Source: Pelobacter sp.
GTDB lineage: Bacteria; Desulfobacterota; Desulfuromonadia; Geobacterales; Pseudopelobacteraceae
Assembly: GCA_030824515.1 (NCBI GenBank)
Contig: JAVBXN010000028.1
Location: forward strand, 1 to 64,000
Direction: 5' to 3'
Length of the DNA stretch: 64,000 bases
The translations under genes and the position numbers were made by a program. Numbering within the stretch: the first letter of the stretch is position 1; every line of letters starts with the position of its first letter. Positions 8,199-17,624 of this stretch are shown here, piece after piece. Under the pieces are notes generated by a model. It was given only the letters and a program-made list of their open reading frames with translations. It did not search any database and was not told the DNA's origin.

Positions 8199-8227
8199 TT
8201 GACAATTTCAGATTGTTTTGCTAGGTT
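8199..8227 (+). promoter_or_regulatory. Candidate promoter for pilF-rodZ
   Basis: A perfect TTGACA (8199-8204) is followed after 17 bases by TAGGTT (8222-8227), a weak -10. The lipoprotein gene starts about 50 bases downstream of the predicted start site. Confidence 0.5.
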
Positions 8228-8284
8228 CAACGAGATTCGCTAACGCACTTATCGCTTATCCTGTTTATCAGGGTTAGGTATAAA

Positions 8285-9046
8285 ATGAAAATCCGTTTTC
8301 ACCACATTGCGGCACTTATTGCCTTGCTGGCTGTGCCTGGCTGCGTTACCAGTCGCGGTGAACAGATGCAAAAGCCGGATCCGGCGGCTTACCACTATCA
8401 GATGGGGCTTTCATACCTTGGAGAGCGCAACTACACCGCTGCGCTGATTGACCTGACTGAAGCGGAAAAGCTTGACCCCGACAATCCGGATGTGCTGTAT
8501 CATCTGGGCATGGCATATATGGGTAAAAAGCGTCCCGATCTGGCAGAGACTCGACTTCAACGTGCAATAATGTTGAAATCCAACTATTCAGCTGCCCGTA
8601 ATGATCTTGGTGTCGCTTATTTGGAACTGAAACGATGGGATAACGCAATTCAGCAGTTTAAAATTGTCAAAGACGATCTTTTTTATGACAACAGCGAAAA
8701 TGCTACCATAAATCTAGGACTTGCCTATCTAGGTAAGGGTGATTATCAAAAAGCCCTGGCGGAATTACATCCATTGGCTGCTATTAACCCGCGCAATCCG
8801 GTGATACGGCTCTCGCTGGGACGGGTGCTGTTTGCGATGGACAAGAGCGAGCAGGCCATCGGCGAATATAAAAAAGCGATTGAGATCTATCGCGATTACG
8901 GCGCGGCTCATTATTATCTTGGGCAAGCGCAGCTCAAACTAAACAATCTGAATGCTGCCCGCGCGGCATTCAATGAAGCGGTCAAACTAATTCCTGACAC
9001 AGAACTTGGGCGTGCTGCCCTTGGTTATCTGGATTTGCTCAAGTAA
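8285..9046 (+). CDS. TPR lipoprotein, PilF/PilW-like
   Basis: This 253-residue lipoprotein has a signal peptide ending LLAVPGC (Cys20). It carries about six tetratricopeptide repeats, visible as recurring A-x-x-x-L/Y...P patterns (for example YTAALIDLTEAEKLDPDNPD and YQKALAELHPLAAINPRNP). PilF/PilW proteins are the outer-membrane pilotins for the type IV pilus secretin, and pilF commonly sits next to rodZ, as here (11-base gap). No other pilus genes are in the window, so the pilotin role rests on family and neighbour alone. A perfect -35 box lies upstream. Confidence 0.85.
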   Translation: MKIRFHHIAALIALLAVPGCVTSRGEQMQKPDPAAYHYQMGLSYLGERNYTAALIDLTEAEKLDPDNPDVLYHLGMAYMGKKRPDLAETRLQRAIMLKSNYSAARNDLGVAYLELKRWDNAIQQFKIVKDDLFYDNSENATINLGLAYLGKGDYQKALAELHPLAAINPRNPVIRLSLGRVLFAMDKSEQAIGEYKKAIEIYRDYGAAHYYLGQAQLKLNNLNAARAAFNEAVKLIPDTELGRAALGYLDLLK

Positions 9047-9057
9047 GTGAGGGCCGT

Positions 9058-9921
9058 GTGTCGGATCCGTTAACAACCCCCACCGAAACAACCAGTAACT
9101 CTCCCGGCGCTATTCTCAAGCGCTGTCGGGAATATCACGGTTTATCACTGGAAGACGCCTCGGAAACCACAAAAATCGGCGTTTCCTATCTCAGAGCCCT
9201 GGAAGAAGACCAGATCAGGGAATTCGCTAATCTGACTTACCTCAAGGGTTTTCTGCGCATCTACGCAGCATATCTTGGCCTGAACTCGGACGACATGGCC
9301 CGGATGTACGATAAACAGCAAGGCACAAAAGATGAACAGGCCGGGACCGACACCAAGGCTCCTGAGAAAAAACGCCCGGCACGACGCATGGCATCGCTAC
9401 AAAAGCTAGCGTTGCCGGCTTTACTGCTTCTTTTGATCCTGATTATCGCCGTATTTTTCAAACGCCCTCCTACTGAGCCGCCTAAGACAGCTCAACCTCT
9501 TGCAGCTGCTACACCTGCAATGTCTAACATTCCGGTACAACCGATAAGATCATCCGCAAGAGTCGTGTCAACTCCGCCCAAGGCAACGGAACCACGCGCT
9601 GAAAGCGTACCTGACAACGTAAGTACTGAAGACAAAGCTTTGGCTCCAAGTCAACCGGCAGAGGTAGCCAAAGGATTTATCCTAAAGATCATGGTCATCA
9701 AAAACGGTTCCATGACAGTAACGGTAGATGGCTCTACTCCGCAGATTTATGAGCTTACGGTGGGTGATGTAATTGAATGGAAAGCGGAAAAGACCATCGC
9801 ACTTGACGTAAGTAATGCAGATGGAATTGAAGTCGAACTGAATGGAAAACCATACAAACAGCTCGGACCATCAGGAAAACCTGTCTATGTAGAATTCAAT
9901 TCAGATGGAATCAAACCTTAA
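9058..9921 (+). CDS. rodZ: RodZ-like cell-shape protein
   Basis: This 287-residue protein starts at GTG (9058-9060) behind a GAGGG. An N-terminal helix-turn-helix domain of RodZ type (about residues 16-85: LKRCREYHGLSLEDASETT, then YLKGFLRIYAAYLGL) precedes a basic stretch and one transmembrane helix (about 119-138). A Pro/Thr/Ala-rich linker leads to a periplasmic DUF4115 domain (about 208-287). RodZ links the MreB cytoskeleton to the membrane. Its place directly after the pilF-like gene matches the conserved order seen in gammaproteobacteria, although ispG does not follow. Confidence 0.9.
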   Translation: MSDPLTTPTETTSNSPGAILKRCREYHGLSLEDASETTKIGVSYLRALEEDQIREFANLTYLKGFLRIYAAYLGLNSDDMARMYDKQQGTKDEQAGTDTKAPEKKRPARRMASLQKLALPALLLLLILIIAVFFKRPPTEPPKTAQPLAAATPAMSNIPVQPIRSSARVVSTPPKATEPRAESVPDNVSTEDKALAPSQPAEVAKGFILKIMVIKNGSMTVTVDGSTPQIYELTVGDVIEWKAEKTIALDVSNADGIEVELNGKPYKQLGPSGKPVYVEFNSDGIKP

Positions 9922-10023
9922 TCTCAATACATCTGTGGGAACAATCGCCAACCGGATCTTTCCGCAATAAAACTGGGTCTAAAAGCGGCAGAAGCCAAAA
10001 AAGGAGAAAAATTAATTCCAGCC

Positions 10024-10051
10024 TTGACAGCCTATCCCCCGGTGCTAGACT
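10024..10051 (+). promoter_or_regulatory. Sigma-70-type promoter for the receiver/USP genes
   Basis: TTGACA (10024-10029, perfect) and TAGACT (10046-10051) are separated by 16 bases. Initiation near 10058 leaves about 25 bases to the GTG start at 10083. Confidence 0.6.
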
Positions 10052-10082
10052 TCCTTCATTCAATGACTTTACGGGAGCAGAC

Positions 10083-10457
10083 GTGCCGCAAGCAAACAAA
10101 CGGATATTGGTTGTGGATGACGAGGAAAATGCCCGCGAGGCACTTTCGAAAATCCTTGCTCATGATGGTTACGATGTATCTTCGGCAGCCAACGGAGTTG
10201 AAGCTCTCAACTATCTTCGAAACAAAGATGTTGAACTGATTATCACCGATATAAACATGCCAGAGATGAATGGGTTGGCTTTCCTGCGCGAGCTTAATCG
10301 TTGCCGGCCTGAAAGCAATGTGATCATGCTGACCGCCTACGGAGAGGTTGAGTCCTACCTTGAGGCCATGAATCTGGGAGCATTTGAATACATCAACAAA
10401 CCGATCCGATACGACGACTTGAAGAAAGTCATCAACAAGATATTAAAAACTGTTTGA
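10083..10457 (+). CDS. Single-domain response regulator
   Basis: This 124-residue CheY-like receiver has no output domain. It starts at GTG 10083 behind GGGAG. The acidic pair is VVDDE (10-14), the phosphoacceptor is Asp56 (TDINMP), the switch Thr is in MLTAYG, and the conserved Lys is in NKPIR. It probably passes phosphate or interacts with a partner, such as the receiver-kinase 0.5 kb downstream. Its reading frame ends 30 bases before the universal stress protein start. Confidence 0.92.
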   Translation: MPQANKRILVVDDEENAREALSKILAHDGYDVSSAANGVEALNYLRNKDVELIITDINMPEMNGLAFLRELNRCRPESNVIMLTAYGEVESYLEAMNLGAFEYINKPIRYDDLKKVINKILKTV

Positions 10458-10486
10458 GCCTATTTATGCCAAAAGGAGAGCGCACC

Positions 10487-10936
10487 GTGAAGCCGTTTGA
10501 AAAGATACTTACAGCAATAGATTTTTCGGAAAATTCTGAATTTGCGTTTGAGTATGCGTTAACCATGGCCAAGCAGTTCAATGCCGAGTTGACCATAATG
10601 CATGTGATCAATGAACCGGTTGATTTGCGAGGTTTCTATGTGCCTCACATCTCCTTCGAGCAGCTCGAAAAGGAGATTGAAGAGGGAGCCGCCAAGATGA
10701 TGGAGAACTTCTGCAGTTCGAGACTGGCATCATTTCAGAACTATAAAACCGACATCGTGTCCGGCATCCCCTATGACGAGATTACCCGCAAGGCAGACGA
10801 GATTGGCGCATCTTTGATCGTACTGGGCACACACGGACGGACCGGCCTTGACCATATTCTATTCGGAAGTACCGCCGAACGTGTCGTACGCTCCGCTAAC
10901 TGCCCGGTCATGACTATCAGACTTCCATCCGCATGA
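10487..10936 (+). CDS. Universal stress protein (UspA family)
   Basis: This 149-residue UspA-family protein starts at GTG 10487, which has GGAGAG 7 bases upstream. An in-frame extension back to 10454 would overlap the previous gene. It begins KPFEKILTAIDFSENSEFA and carries the ATP-binding signature GTHGRTGLDHILFGS followed by CPVMTIR at the C terminus, so it is of the nucleotide-binding subclass. It lies between regulators and is likely co-transcribed with the upstream receiver. Confidence 0.92.
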   Translation: MKPFEKILTAIDFSENSEFAFEYALTMAKQFNAELTIMHVINEPVDLRGFYVPHISFEQLEKEIEEGAAKMMENFCSSRLASFQNYKTDIVSGIPYDEITRKADEIGASLIVLGTHGRTGLDHILFGSTAERVVRSANCPVMTIRLPSA

Positions 10937-10978
10937 CATTGCTTCCTGTCTATCCATACAAAGACTGATATTCATCAC

Positions 10979-12169
10979 ATGCAGACAGAAATACAGACCC
11001 TTGCCTTAAAAGCTACTGTTGTCATAATCGATGACGATCAGAATATTCTGGAGCTTACCGCACTGATTCTTTCCAAAAGAGGCTTCAGAGTTTTTACCGC
11101 TCTCTCCGCAAACGAAGGCTTCCTGCTTATCGCCAAACATTCACCCGAACTGGTTCTGCTTGATTACATGATGCCCGAGATTGACGGCTTGTCCGCACTC
11201 CACCAGATCAGGACCGGCTATCCGGACACATATGTGGTCATGTTCACAGGCAAGGGAAGTGAAGAAATTGCTGTTGAACTTATGAAAGGAGGCGCTTCCG
11301 AGTATATCCTCAAACCGTTCAACAACCGCAACCTGGTCGAGCGCCTGGAAAATGTTCTTAAAATACGGGAAATAGAGCTGCACAACGTCAAACTGCAGCA
11401 GGAGCATGACCGACTACTGAGAGAAATAGACCAGTGGAACCAGGATCTTCAGAAGCGCGTACGAGAGAAGACGGAAGCGCTTCAGGCAGCCCAGAACGAG
11501 ATTGTACAATCCGAGAAACTGGCTGCCCTCGGCTACCTGTCGGCCGGGATGGCGCATGAGATTCGCAATCCGCTTAACTCCATCGCACTGTTCGTTCAAC
11601 TGATGCGCCAGAACACGCGGGATCCGGATCAGCTGGAGTACCAGGGTAAGATTCTAAAAGAGATCGAGCGGGTGGATTCGATCATTCGTAAATTGCTGGA
11701 TGCCTCCCGTCGAACCCGCACCATCACCTCTGATGTACAATTGAATCACGTCATTGACACTGCGCTGGAGGCATTTGCGCCACAGATTGAAACCAAAAAG
11801 ATTCTGGTTGAGCGGCATTACCATGTCACTCCATCGCCCATCAAAGCCGATCCTGCCGAACTTGAACAAATTTTTACCAACCTTTTCCTGAACGCACTGG
11901 ACGTAATGAGTCAGGGTGGCCGACTTACCATAGATATTTCAGAGAATAACAGACGAGTGAGCGTCAGGATCGGTGACAGTGGCGGAGGAATTCCACAAGA
12001 CATTCTCCCGAATATATTCGAGCCATTCTTCAGCACCAAGGTTTGCGGGACCGGAATGGGGCTACCGGTAGCGCAACGTATCGCTCACATCTATGAAGGC
12101 AGCATGGTTGTTGAAAGCACTTCTCCGACCGGAACCGTATTTCGTCTGGATTTTCCGGTCTACAACTGA
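10979..12169 (+). CDS. Receiver-histidine kinase hybrid
   Basis: This 396-residue soluble protein starts with a receiver domain (phosphoacceptor Asp62 in [10 protein letters not shown]), followed by a coiled coil (about 130-175). A HisKA domain follows with phospho-His193 ([11 protein letters not shown]), then an HATPase domain containing NLFLNALD (N box), GDSGGGIP (G1) and GTGMGLPVA (G2). There is no membrane segment, so the input is probably phosphate on its receiver from another kinase. No strong ribosome binding site precedes ATG 10979. Receivers on both sides (10083, 12224) may be partners. Confidence 0.9.
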   Translation: MQTEIQTLALKATVVIIDDDQNILELTALILSKRGFRVFTALSANEGFLLIAKHSPELVLLDYMMPEIDGLSALHQIRTGYPDTYVVMFTGKGSEEIAVELMKGGASEYILKPFNNRNLVERLENVLKIREIELHNVKLQQEHDRLLREIDQWNQDLQKRVREKTEALQAAQNEIVQSEKLAALGYLSAGMAHEIRNPLNSIALFVQLMRQNTRDPDQLEYQGKILKEIERVDSIIRKLLDASRRTRTITSDVQLNHVIDTALEAFAPQIETKKILVERHYHVTPSPIKADPAELEQIFTNLFLNALDVMSQGGRLTIDISENNRRVSVRIGDSGGGIPQDILPNIFEPFFSTKVCGTGMGLPVAQRIAHIYEGSMVVESTSPTGTVFRLDFPVYN

Positions 12170-12223
12170 GGATCATTCTCTCTTTCATTTTGAGGACGAT
12201 GTGGTGTACTATCTGCGCACAAA

Positions 12224-12649
12224 ATGACATCTGCACAGGATTCAAACCAAATCGACATGCCTGAATCACGCGGAAAAATACTGATTATTGACGACGACCC
12301 GTTTTTTCTGAAGGTCCTGACGGACAATTTCAAAGAGAACGGCTTCACCGTGTTTAATGCAAACGACGGTGTCGAAGGGGTAAAGTCATATCTGGAAAAT
12401 AACCCCGATGCCGTAATTTCGGACCTGGTCATGCCTCGCATGGGGGGAGTAAGCACCTGCATGGAGATCGGCCGGCTGGCTGGTGAAAGCCCGCCGATCA
12501 TAGTGCTTTTAACCTCAATGTTTCAGGAGTCGCCACACGAACACGAAGCTCCGGAAATGGGCGCCAAGGTCCATATTCCCAAATCCACCCGTCCGGTGGA
12601 TATCGTCATCATAGTCGAACAGCTCATGGAACGCAGAAAATACCTGTAA
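12224..12649 (+). CDS. Single-domain response regulator
   Basis: This 141-residue receiver has a short N-terminal tail. It carries IIDDDP (about 21-26), phosphoacceptor Asp67 (ISDLVMPRMGG), Ser/Thr in VLLTSM, and the conserved Lys in HIPKSTRP. An internal Met12 start would remove the tail. It follows the receiver-kinase by 54 bases and ends 10 bases before the FAD enzyme, so it may share a message with both. Confidence 0.9.
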   Translation: MTSAQDSNQIDMPESRGKILIIDDDPFFLKVLTDNFKENGFTVFNANDGVEGVKSYLENNPDAVISDLVMPRMGGVSTCMEIGRLAGESPPIIVLLTSMFQESPHEHEAPEMGAKVHIPKSTRPVDIVIIVEQLMERRKYL

Positions 12650-12659
12650 CTCCTCTCAT

Positions 12660-14234
12660 ATGCCTTTTATCTATCGCAATCTTATCCTCACTCCCGGTGA
12701 CAGCGAAGAGTCTCTGCCGGAAATCCTGGCTGCAAACCTGGCGGTGCCGATCACTGTCCTGAGCAATGTCCGCATTATCCGCAAAGCGGTGGATGCCAGG
12801 AAGAAGCAGAATATCAAGCTGGTCTACACCCTCTCTTTCGAAGCCGACAATGCCCTGCAAAAAATGGTTGCCGGCAACCCGTCGCTGGAATGGCAACCTG
12901 CCAATGAACCGCAACCGTTGACAAAGGTACATTCGCAAAAACGTGTCGTAATAGTCGGCAGTGGCCCAGCCGGCCTGTTTGCCGCACTGCGGCTGGCACA
13001 GCATGGTTTGTGCGCCACGATCATCGAACGGGGAGAACCGGTTGAATTGAGGGCGCTGGCAGTTCAGCGCTTCTGGAAAGACGGCGTCCTTGATCCGGAG
13101 AGCAATGTTCAATTCGGCGAAGGTGGCGCGGGAACTTTTTCCGATGGCAAGCTGACCTGCAGATCCAAGGACGGTCTAGTACCCTGGGTTCTCGAACAGC
13201 TGGTTGCCTTTGGCGCCCAACCCGAGGTGCGCTATCTGGCCAAGCCGCATATCGGCACCGACCGGCTCAGGACCGTTATCAGCGCCATACGTCAGCACCT
13301 GCTTGATCTGGGATTCACGATCCGTTTCGGCTGCCGTTTGACCGACATCAATACAGATGGCGACAGGCTTGTTTCGCTGACAGTAAACGATAGCGAGGAG
13401 CTGCCCTGCGATCACCTGATCCTGGCAACCGGACACAGCGCCCGCGATACCTACGAACTGCTTGAACAACGCCAGGTTGCCCTGCAGAGAAAACCGTTCG
13501 CGATGGGGTTACGGGTGGAACACCCGCAGGAACTGATTGACCGCATCCAGTATGGCGCCGCCAGGCATCCTGGCCTGCCGGTTGCCGACTATGCGGTGAC
13601 CTGGAACAACAGCAACGGGCGTAGCGCCTATTCGTTCTGCATGTGTCCGGGCGGCATTGTCGTGGCGGGATCATCCGAAGAAGGCGGGGTTGTCACCAAC
13701 GGCATGAGCGGCCAGCTGCGCAACTCTCCTTTTGCCAACAGTGCACTGGTGGTCAATGTTCGTGAAGACGATTTTGACGGGACCGGCCCGTTGGCGGGTG
13801 TGCGACTTCAGCGCAGATGGGAGCGGCAGGCGTATGCGGCCGGCGGCGGCGGATATCATGCTCCGGCCCAGAACATGCTGGATTTCCTGAGGCTTCCCGG
13901 AAAATCAGCGGTCAAAGCCAGCTATCGTCCCGGTATCCGGGAAACCGACCTGGACATGGTGCTTCCAGCATTCATAATCGACACGCTTCGGGAGGGCATT
14001 GTAGATTTCGGCAGGAAGTTGCGGGGCTTCGTGACCGCAGAAGCGACCCTGGTCGGCATCGAGTCCCGCACCTCTGCTCCGGTGCGGATTCTGCGCGACA
14101 CAAACGGCGAATCCCTGACAATCAAAGGGCTCTACCCGACCGGCGAAGGCGCCGGCTATGCCGGAGGCATCATGAGTTCCGCCGTTGACGGCATCAAGGT
14201 AGCCGACATTATCGCAGGACGACTGTCAGCCTAA
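12660..14234 (+). CDS. FAD-dependent dehydrogenase (COG2509-like)
   Basis: This 524-residue flavoprotein has an N-terminal domain of about 90 residues and then a Rossmann FAD motif VVIVGSGPAGLFAA with GxGxxG at residues 100-105. FGEGGAGTFSDGKLTCRSKD and, near the C terminus, YPTGEGAGYAGGIMSSAVDG complete the family pattern. The family is conserved but of unassigned substrate; NAD(P)H or ferredoxin-linked oxidation has been proposed for relatives. No clear Shine-Dalgarno lies before ATG 12660. Its TAA shares bases with the stop of the opposing hemerythrin gene. Confidence 0.88.
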   Translation: MPFIYRNLILTPGDSEESLPEILAANLAVPITVLSNVRIIRKAVDARKKQNIKLVYTLSFEADNALQKMVAGNPSLEWQPANEPQPLTKVHSQKRVVIVGSGPAGLFAALRLAQHGLCATIIERGEPVELRALAVQRFWKDGVLDPESNVQFGEGGAGTFSDGKLTCRSKDGLVPWVLEQLVAFGAQPEVRYLAKPHIGTDRLRTVISAIRQHLLDLGFTIRFGCRLTDINTDGDRLVSLTVNDSEELPCDHLILATGHSARDTYELLEQRQVALQRKPFAMGLRVEHPQELIDRIQYGAARHPGLPVADYAVTWNNSNGRSAYSFCMCPGGIVVAGSSEEGGVVTNGMSGQLRNSPFANSALVVNVREDDFDGTGPLAGVRLQRRWERQAYAAGGGGYHAPAQNMLDFLRLPGKSAVKASYRPGIRETDLDMVLPAFIIDTLREGIVDFGRKLRGFVTAEATLVGIESRTSAPVRILRDTNGESLTIKGLYPTGEGAGYAGGIMSSAVDGIKVADIIAGRLSA

Positions 14235-14638
14235 ACTTCCCCTCTCTGCTTTTGAATGTGACGGCTGTAACTCTGGTCGGTCCCCTTGATGTGACAGACC
14301 AGCCAGTCAACCAGAAAGTCCAGAATTGTCTCACTCATCTGGTGTCCGTCGATAAATTCAACCTGGGTTTTCCTCAGTCGATCTACAAACTGATCGTGTT
14401 CCTTGCGGTGCGAAGCAAGTCCTGGATAGCTGCATGCCAGCATCAGCTGCTCTTCAGCGGTAAAATGCTCCGAGACATAAGTGATCAGGTTCCAGATCAC
14501 ATCACCGACCGCCTCCGCCCCGTCGCCCCGCATGACGGAATCATTCAGTTCATTCACCCAGCCAAAAAGCGCCTTGTGCTGTTCGTCAATAGCCGGAATA
14601 CCCAACTCTATACTGCTATTCCACTCGAATTTCGCCAT
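14231..14638 (-). CDS. Bacteriohemerythrin
   Basis: This 135-residue hemerythrin has the expected diiron ligands His21 (DEQHKALF), His58 and Glu62 (EHFTAEE), His77 and His81 (HRKEHD), His116 and Asp121 (CHIKGTD). Bacteriohemerythrins bind O2 and are common in microaerophilic or anaerobic bacteria; an oxygen-handling role is inferred. AGGTG precedes ATG. It is the last gene of the lon-mla-M16 operon, 11 bases after the inactive M16 gene, and overlaps the convergent FAD gene by four bases. Confidence 0.93.
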   Translation of the reverse strand: MAKFEWNSSIELGIPAIDEQHKALFGWVNELNDSVMRGDGAEAVGDVIWNLITYVSEHFTAEEQLMLACSYPGLASHRKEHDQFVDRLRKTQVEFIDGHQMSETILDFLVDWLVCHIKGTDQSYSRHIQKQRGEV

Positions 14639-14649
14639 GTATGGTCACC

Positions 14650-16077
14650 TCATTGCGGATAATTCAGCTTAAGATCCAAAGTCCTCACCTCTCCCAGCGA
14701 AGAGAGCGTTCCATCAAATTTTGACGCATCGCCAACCAACACCAGCTTGAACGATTCCGGTTTCAGATATTTTCTGGCCGCATTCAGCACGTCTTGCTTG
14801 GTTACCCTGGCAATATTGTCGCGATACTTGTCCAGGTAATCATCAGGATAGCCGTAGTACTCCAGCCGGGCACGCTGGGAGACAATAATTGCCGGGCTGG
14901 TAAATCCGAACATGAAAGAATTGATCATGAACTCCCTGGCCGTCTTCAGTTCCTGGTCGCTGACCGGTTCCATGGTCATACGGGTGATAATTTCCTTTAT
15001 CAGGCCGATGGTCTTGATGGTTGATTCAGCCTTGGTTTCGGTTTCGGCGATGAAACTGCCGGTGAAGCGCCGGCCGATGTCGAAATGGCTGCCAACATTG
15101 TATGCCAGACCCCGGTTGGTGCGGATTTCCGTTGTCAGGCGCGAAGTAAAGCTGCCGCCAAGTATGTAATCAAGAATACGCACCGCGTAGATGTCGGGGC
15201 TGTCCTTGGTCAACCCCAGATGCCCCATGCGGATCACGGTCTGGTTAACGTCCTTTTTGGCGTAGATGACTTCCGGCCGTGGCAGCGATTGCGGTTGCGG
15301 AATCATCGGAACGGCCAGCGCGGCTTTTTTTGAAAGAGGGCCGAAAACGGAGTTAAGTTCCTTGAGCAGCGCTTTCCGGTCGAAATCACCGGCAACGGTC
15401 AGTATCATGTTGTCAAGCCGGAAAAAACGACCGTGGAAATCAAGCATGTCCTGACGTGTGAGCGAAGCAATCGAATCGAATGTGGCAACCGAACCCAGCG
15501 GATGCCCGGCGTAGATGGCCCGGCCGATTTCGCGTCCGGCGATTTCCTTGGGATCATCATTCTGCCTTCTCAGCCCCTCAATGGCCTGATTGCGGGCAAT
15601 TTCAATCCGTTTTTCGCTGAAATCGGGACTGAGCAGCACATCCCTGAAGATCCTGAGGGTCCGATCAAGATTTTTTGTCAGCGATGTCAGGGAAACCGTG
15701 CCCATGTCGATCCCGATTCCACTCTCAACAGCCGACGCCATGAATTCAAGCTCGTCGTCCATCTTCTCCGGCGAAAGTCCGCCGGCTCCGCCGCTGCGCA
15801 TGAGCATCCCGGTCATGCCGGCCAGCCCGGATTTACTGTTTGGTTCATAGACCGAACCGGTACGCACCATGGCGGTCATGTTGATAATCGGAAGTTCCGT
15901 ATCGCGCAGCAGATAGACCGGCATGCCGCATTCAAGAATGACGCGTTCAGCCTGCGGAATCTCGAAACGCAGCTCGGGAAAGGTCATGTTGCGAGGATCG
16001 GCTTTTGGCAGATCTCCGGCGAATGTTGCAGTAATTGAAACAATGACCAGCAGCAGGGAGATAATCAGACACCTCAT
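14650..16077 (-). CDS. M16-family peptidase-like protein lacking the zinc site
   Basis: This 475-residue protein has a signal peptide (about 1-20, AFA-type end) and two M16 halves. The place where HxxEH should be reads GLAGMTGMLMRSGG, so it has no zinc ligands and is the non-catalytic subunit. The remaining M16 pattern (NQAIEGLRRQNDDP, GGSFTSRLTTEIRTNRGLAY) is intact. The latter loop is the conserved R/Y region of substrate-binding subunits. It overlaps the active M16 gene upstream by ATGA, so the two probably form a periplasmic heterodimer. Confidence 0.92.
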   Translation of the reverse strand: MRCLIISLLLVIVSITATFAGDLPKADPRNMTFPELRFEIPQAERVILECGMPVYLLRDTELPIINMTAMVRTGSVYEPNSKSGLAGMTGMLMRSGGAGGLSPEKMDDELEFMASAVESGIGIDMGTVSLTSLTKNLDRTLRIFRDVLLSPDFSEKRIEIARNQAIEGLRRQNDDPKEIAGREIGRAIYAGHPLGSVATFDSIASLTRQDMLDFHGRFFRLDNMILTVAGDFDRKALLKELNSVFGPLSKKAALAVPMIPQPQSLPRPEVIYAKKDVNQTVIRMGHLGLTKDSPDIYAVRILDYILGGSFTSRLTTEIRTNRGLAYNVGSHFDIGRRFTGSFIAETETKAESTIKTIGLIKEIITRMTMEPVSDQELKTAREFMINSFMFGFTSPAIIVSQRARLEYYGYPDDYLDKYRDNIARVTKQDVLNAARKYLKPESFKLVLVGDASKFDGTLSSLGEVRTLDLKLNYPQ

Positions 16078-17609
16078 TTGCTGTTACCCCCTTTTTTTGT
16101 GATAAAACCGACCATGCGGTTCTCGCGGGTGAAGTATTCCCTGGCTACACGCTGGATATCGGCCGGAGTAATCTTTGTGACCCTGGCGCGGTATTCGGTC
16201 ATGTAGCGCCAGTTGCCGGCCACAGCCTCGTATTCGGTCAGGTTGCGTGCCAGCCCGCCGTTGGTTCCCATGCGGCGGGCCTCTTCATACTCGATCTTGT
16301 TGAGGATGCGCTGCAGGTCACGGGCACTGACCGGCTCGGTCTTCAACAGCTCCAGCTCAGCCAGGATGGCGGCTTCAACATCGCCGACCGTATGCGGCGT
16401 CCTGGGAGTGGCGCCGATCACGAACAGTCCGGGATACCGGCTCCCCGGTGCATCAAAGGTCCCGATATCGGCGGCAATCTGCTTTTCCACCACCAGCTTC
16501 TTGTAGAAACGCGAAGTGCGGCCGCTGCCCAGAATCATGTTGATCACGTCAAAAACATAATCATCCTCGGCCAGGATGGCCGGTTTGTGAAAGCCGATCA
16601 TCAGGGTCGGTTCCGCTTCGGCCAATAGCTCGATGCGTCGCTCGCCAGCCTGTTTCGGCTCTTCGGCGGTGACCGGCGACAGCTCCTTGCCGGGCTGGAT
16701 CGCCCCGAAATAACGCTCTACCAGGGCGATGGTCGCCTTGGTATCGATATCGCCGACGATGGCAACGATCGCATTATTCGGAGCGTAATAGCTGTGGAAA
16801 AACTGTTCGGCCTTGCTGCGGGTCAGGTTCCGGATGTCGGACATCCAGCCGATTGTCGGCTGCCCATAGGGATGGGTCAGGAAGCTGGAAGCCAGAAAGG
16901 TTTCCCATAATTTACTCTCCGGGTCGGAATCGTAACTGCGCCGGCGCTCCTCCATGACCACCGATCTCTCGGTATAGAACTCACGCAGCACCGCGTTCTG
17001 CAAACGGTCGGATTCTATGGCCGCCCACAGTTCCAGCTTGTTGGAGGGGAGACTGATCAGGTAGGTGGTGCCGTCGCGGCTGGTAAAGGCATTGTAGCCG
17101 ACACCGCCGTTTTTGGAATAAATCTCGAAGAATTCGTCTTTGATCACATACCTGGAGGCCTCGGCTTCCAGCTCGGACAGCTTCTTTTCCAGTTCGGCCA
17201 GCTTGTCCCGGTCGGCTTTATCGTTCCTTGATTTCTCAAGCATCAACGCCTGGGCGGTAATCTCGATTTTGTCAAGGAGCGGCTTCTCGGCTTTATAATC
17301 AGTGGTGCCCAGCGTAGTGGTCCCCTTGAAGAGCATATGCTCCAGCAGGTGAGCGATACCGCGCTCGTCGCTCTTTTCATCGACACTCCCGACCCGGAAA
17401 CGGATCCAGGCCGAAACCGTCGGAGAGGTGTGCCGTTCGACCATCAGCAACTTCAGGCCGTTTTTCATCGTGTGCTCGACGACCTTCTCCTCCAGGCCTG
17501 CCCGGAGCTCAGTCGAAGGGCTTTTCCCGGGCCCGGCTCCAGGCTCTGCCGCATACAGATCTGAGGAAATCAGGCAGAGCATTGTTGCAAATACGATTAT
17601 TCGTCTCAT
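16074..17609 (-). CDS. M16-family zinc peptidase, active subunit
   Basis: This 511-residue protein has a signal peptide (about 1-21) and the inverted zinc motif HLLEH (His87, Glu90, His91), with the third ligand region ERSVVMEERRR. About 45 Lys/Glu-rich residues (roughly 105-155) insert just after the motif. The enzyme would cleave peptides in the periplasm, partnered by the zinc-less paralogue encoded next (4-bp overlap). AGGAG lies 8 bases before ATG. It follows the MCE gene by 15 bases. Confidence 0.93.
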   Translation of the reverse strand: MRRIIVFATMLCLISSDLYAAEPGAGPGKSPSTELRAGLEEKVVEHTMKNGLKLLMVERHTSPTVSAWIRFRVGSVDEKSDERGIAHLLEHMLFKGTTTLGTTDYKAEKPLLDKIEITAQALMLEKSRNDKADRDKLAELEKKLSELEAEASRYVIKDEFFEIYSKNGGVGYNAFTSRDGTTYLISLPSNKLELWAAIESDRLQNAVLREFYTERSVVMEERRRSYDSDPESKLWETFLASSFLTHPYGQPTIGWMSDIRNLTRSKAEQFFHSYYAPNNAIVAIVGDIDTKATIALVERYFGAIQPGKELSPVTAEEPKQAGERRIELLAEAEPTLMIGFHKPAILAEDDYVFDVINMILGSGRTSRFYKKLVVEKQIAADIGTFDAPGSRYPGLFVIGATPRTPHTVGDVEAAILAELELLKTEPVSARDLQRILNKIEYEEARRMGTNGGLARNLTEYEAVAGNWRYMTEYRARVTKITPADIQRVAREYFTRENRMVGFITKKGGNSK

Positions 17610-17624
17610 ACCGTATAACTCCTT

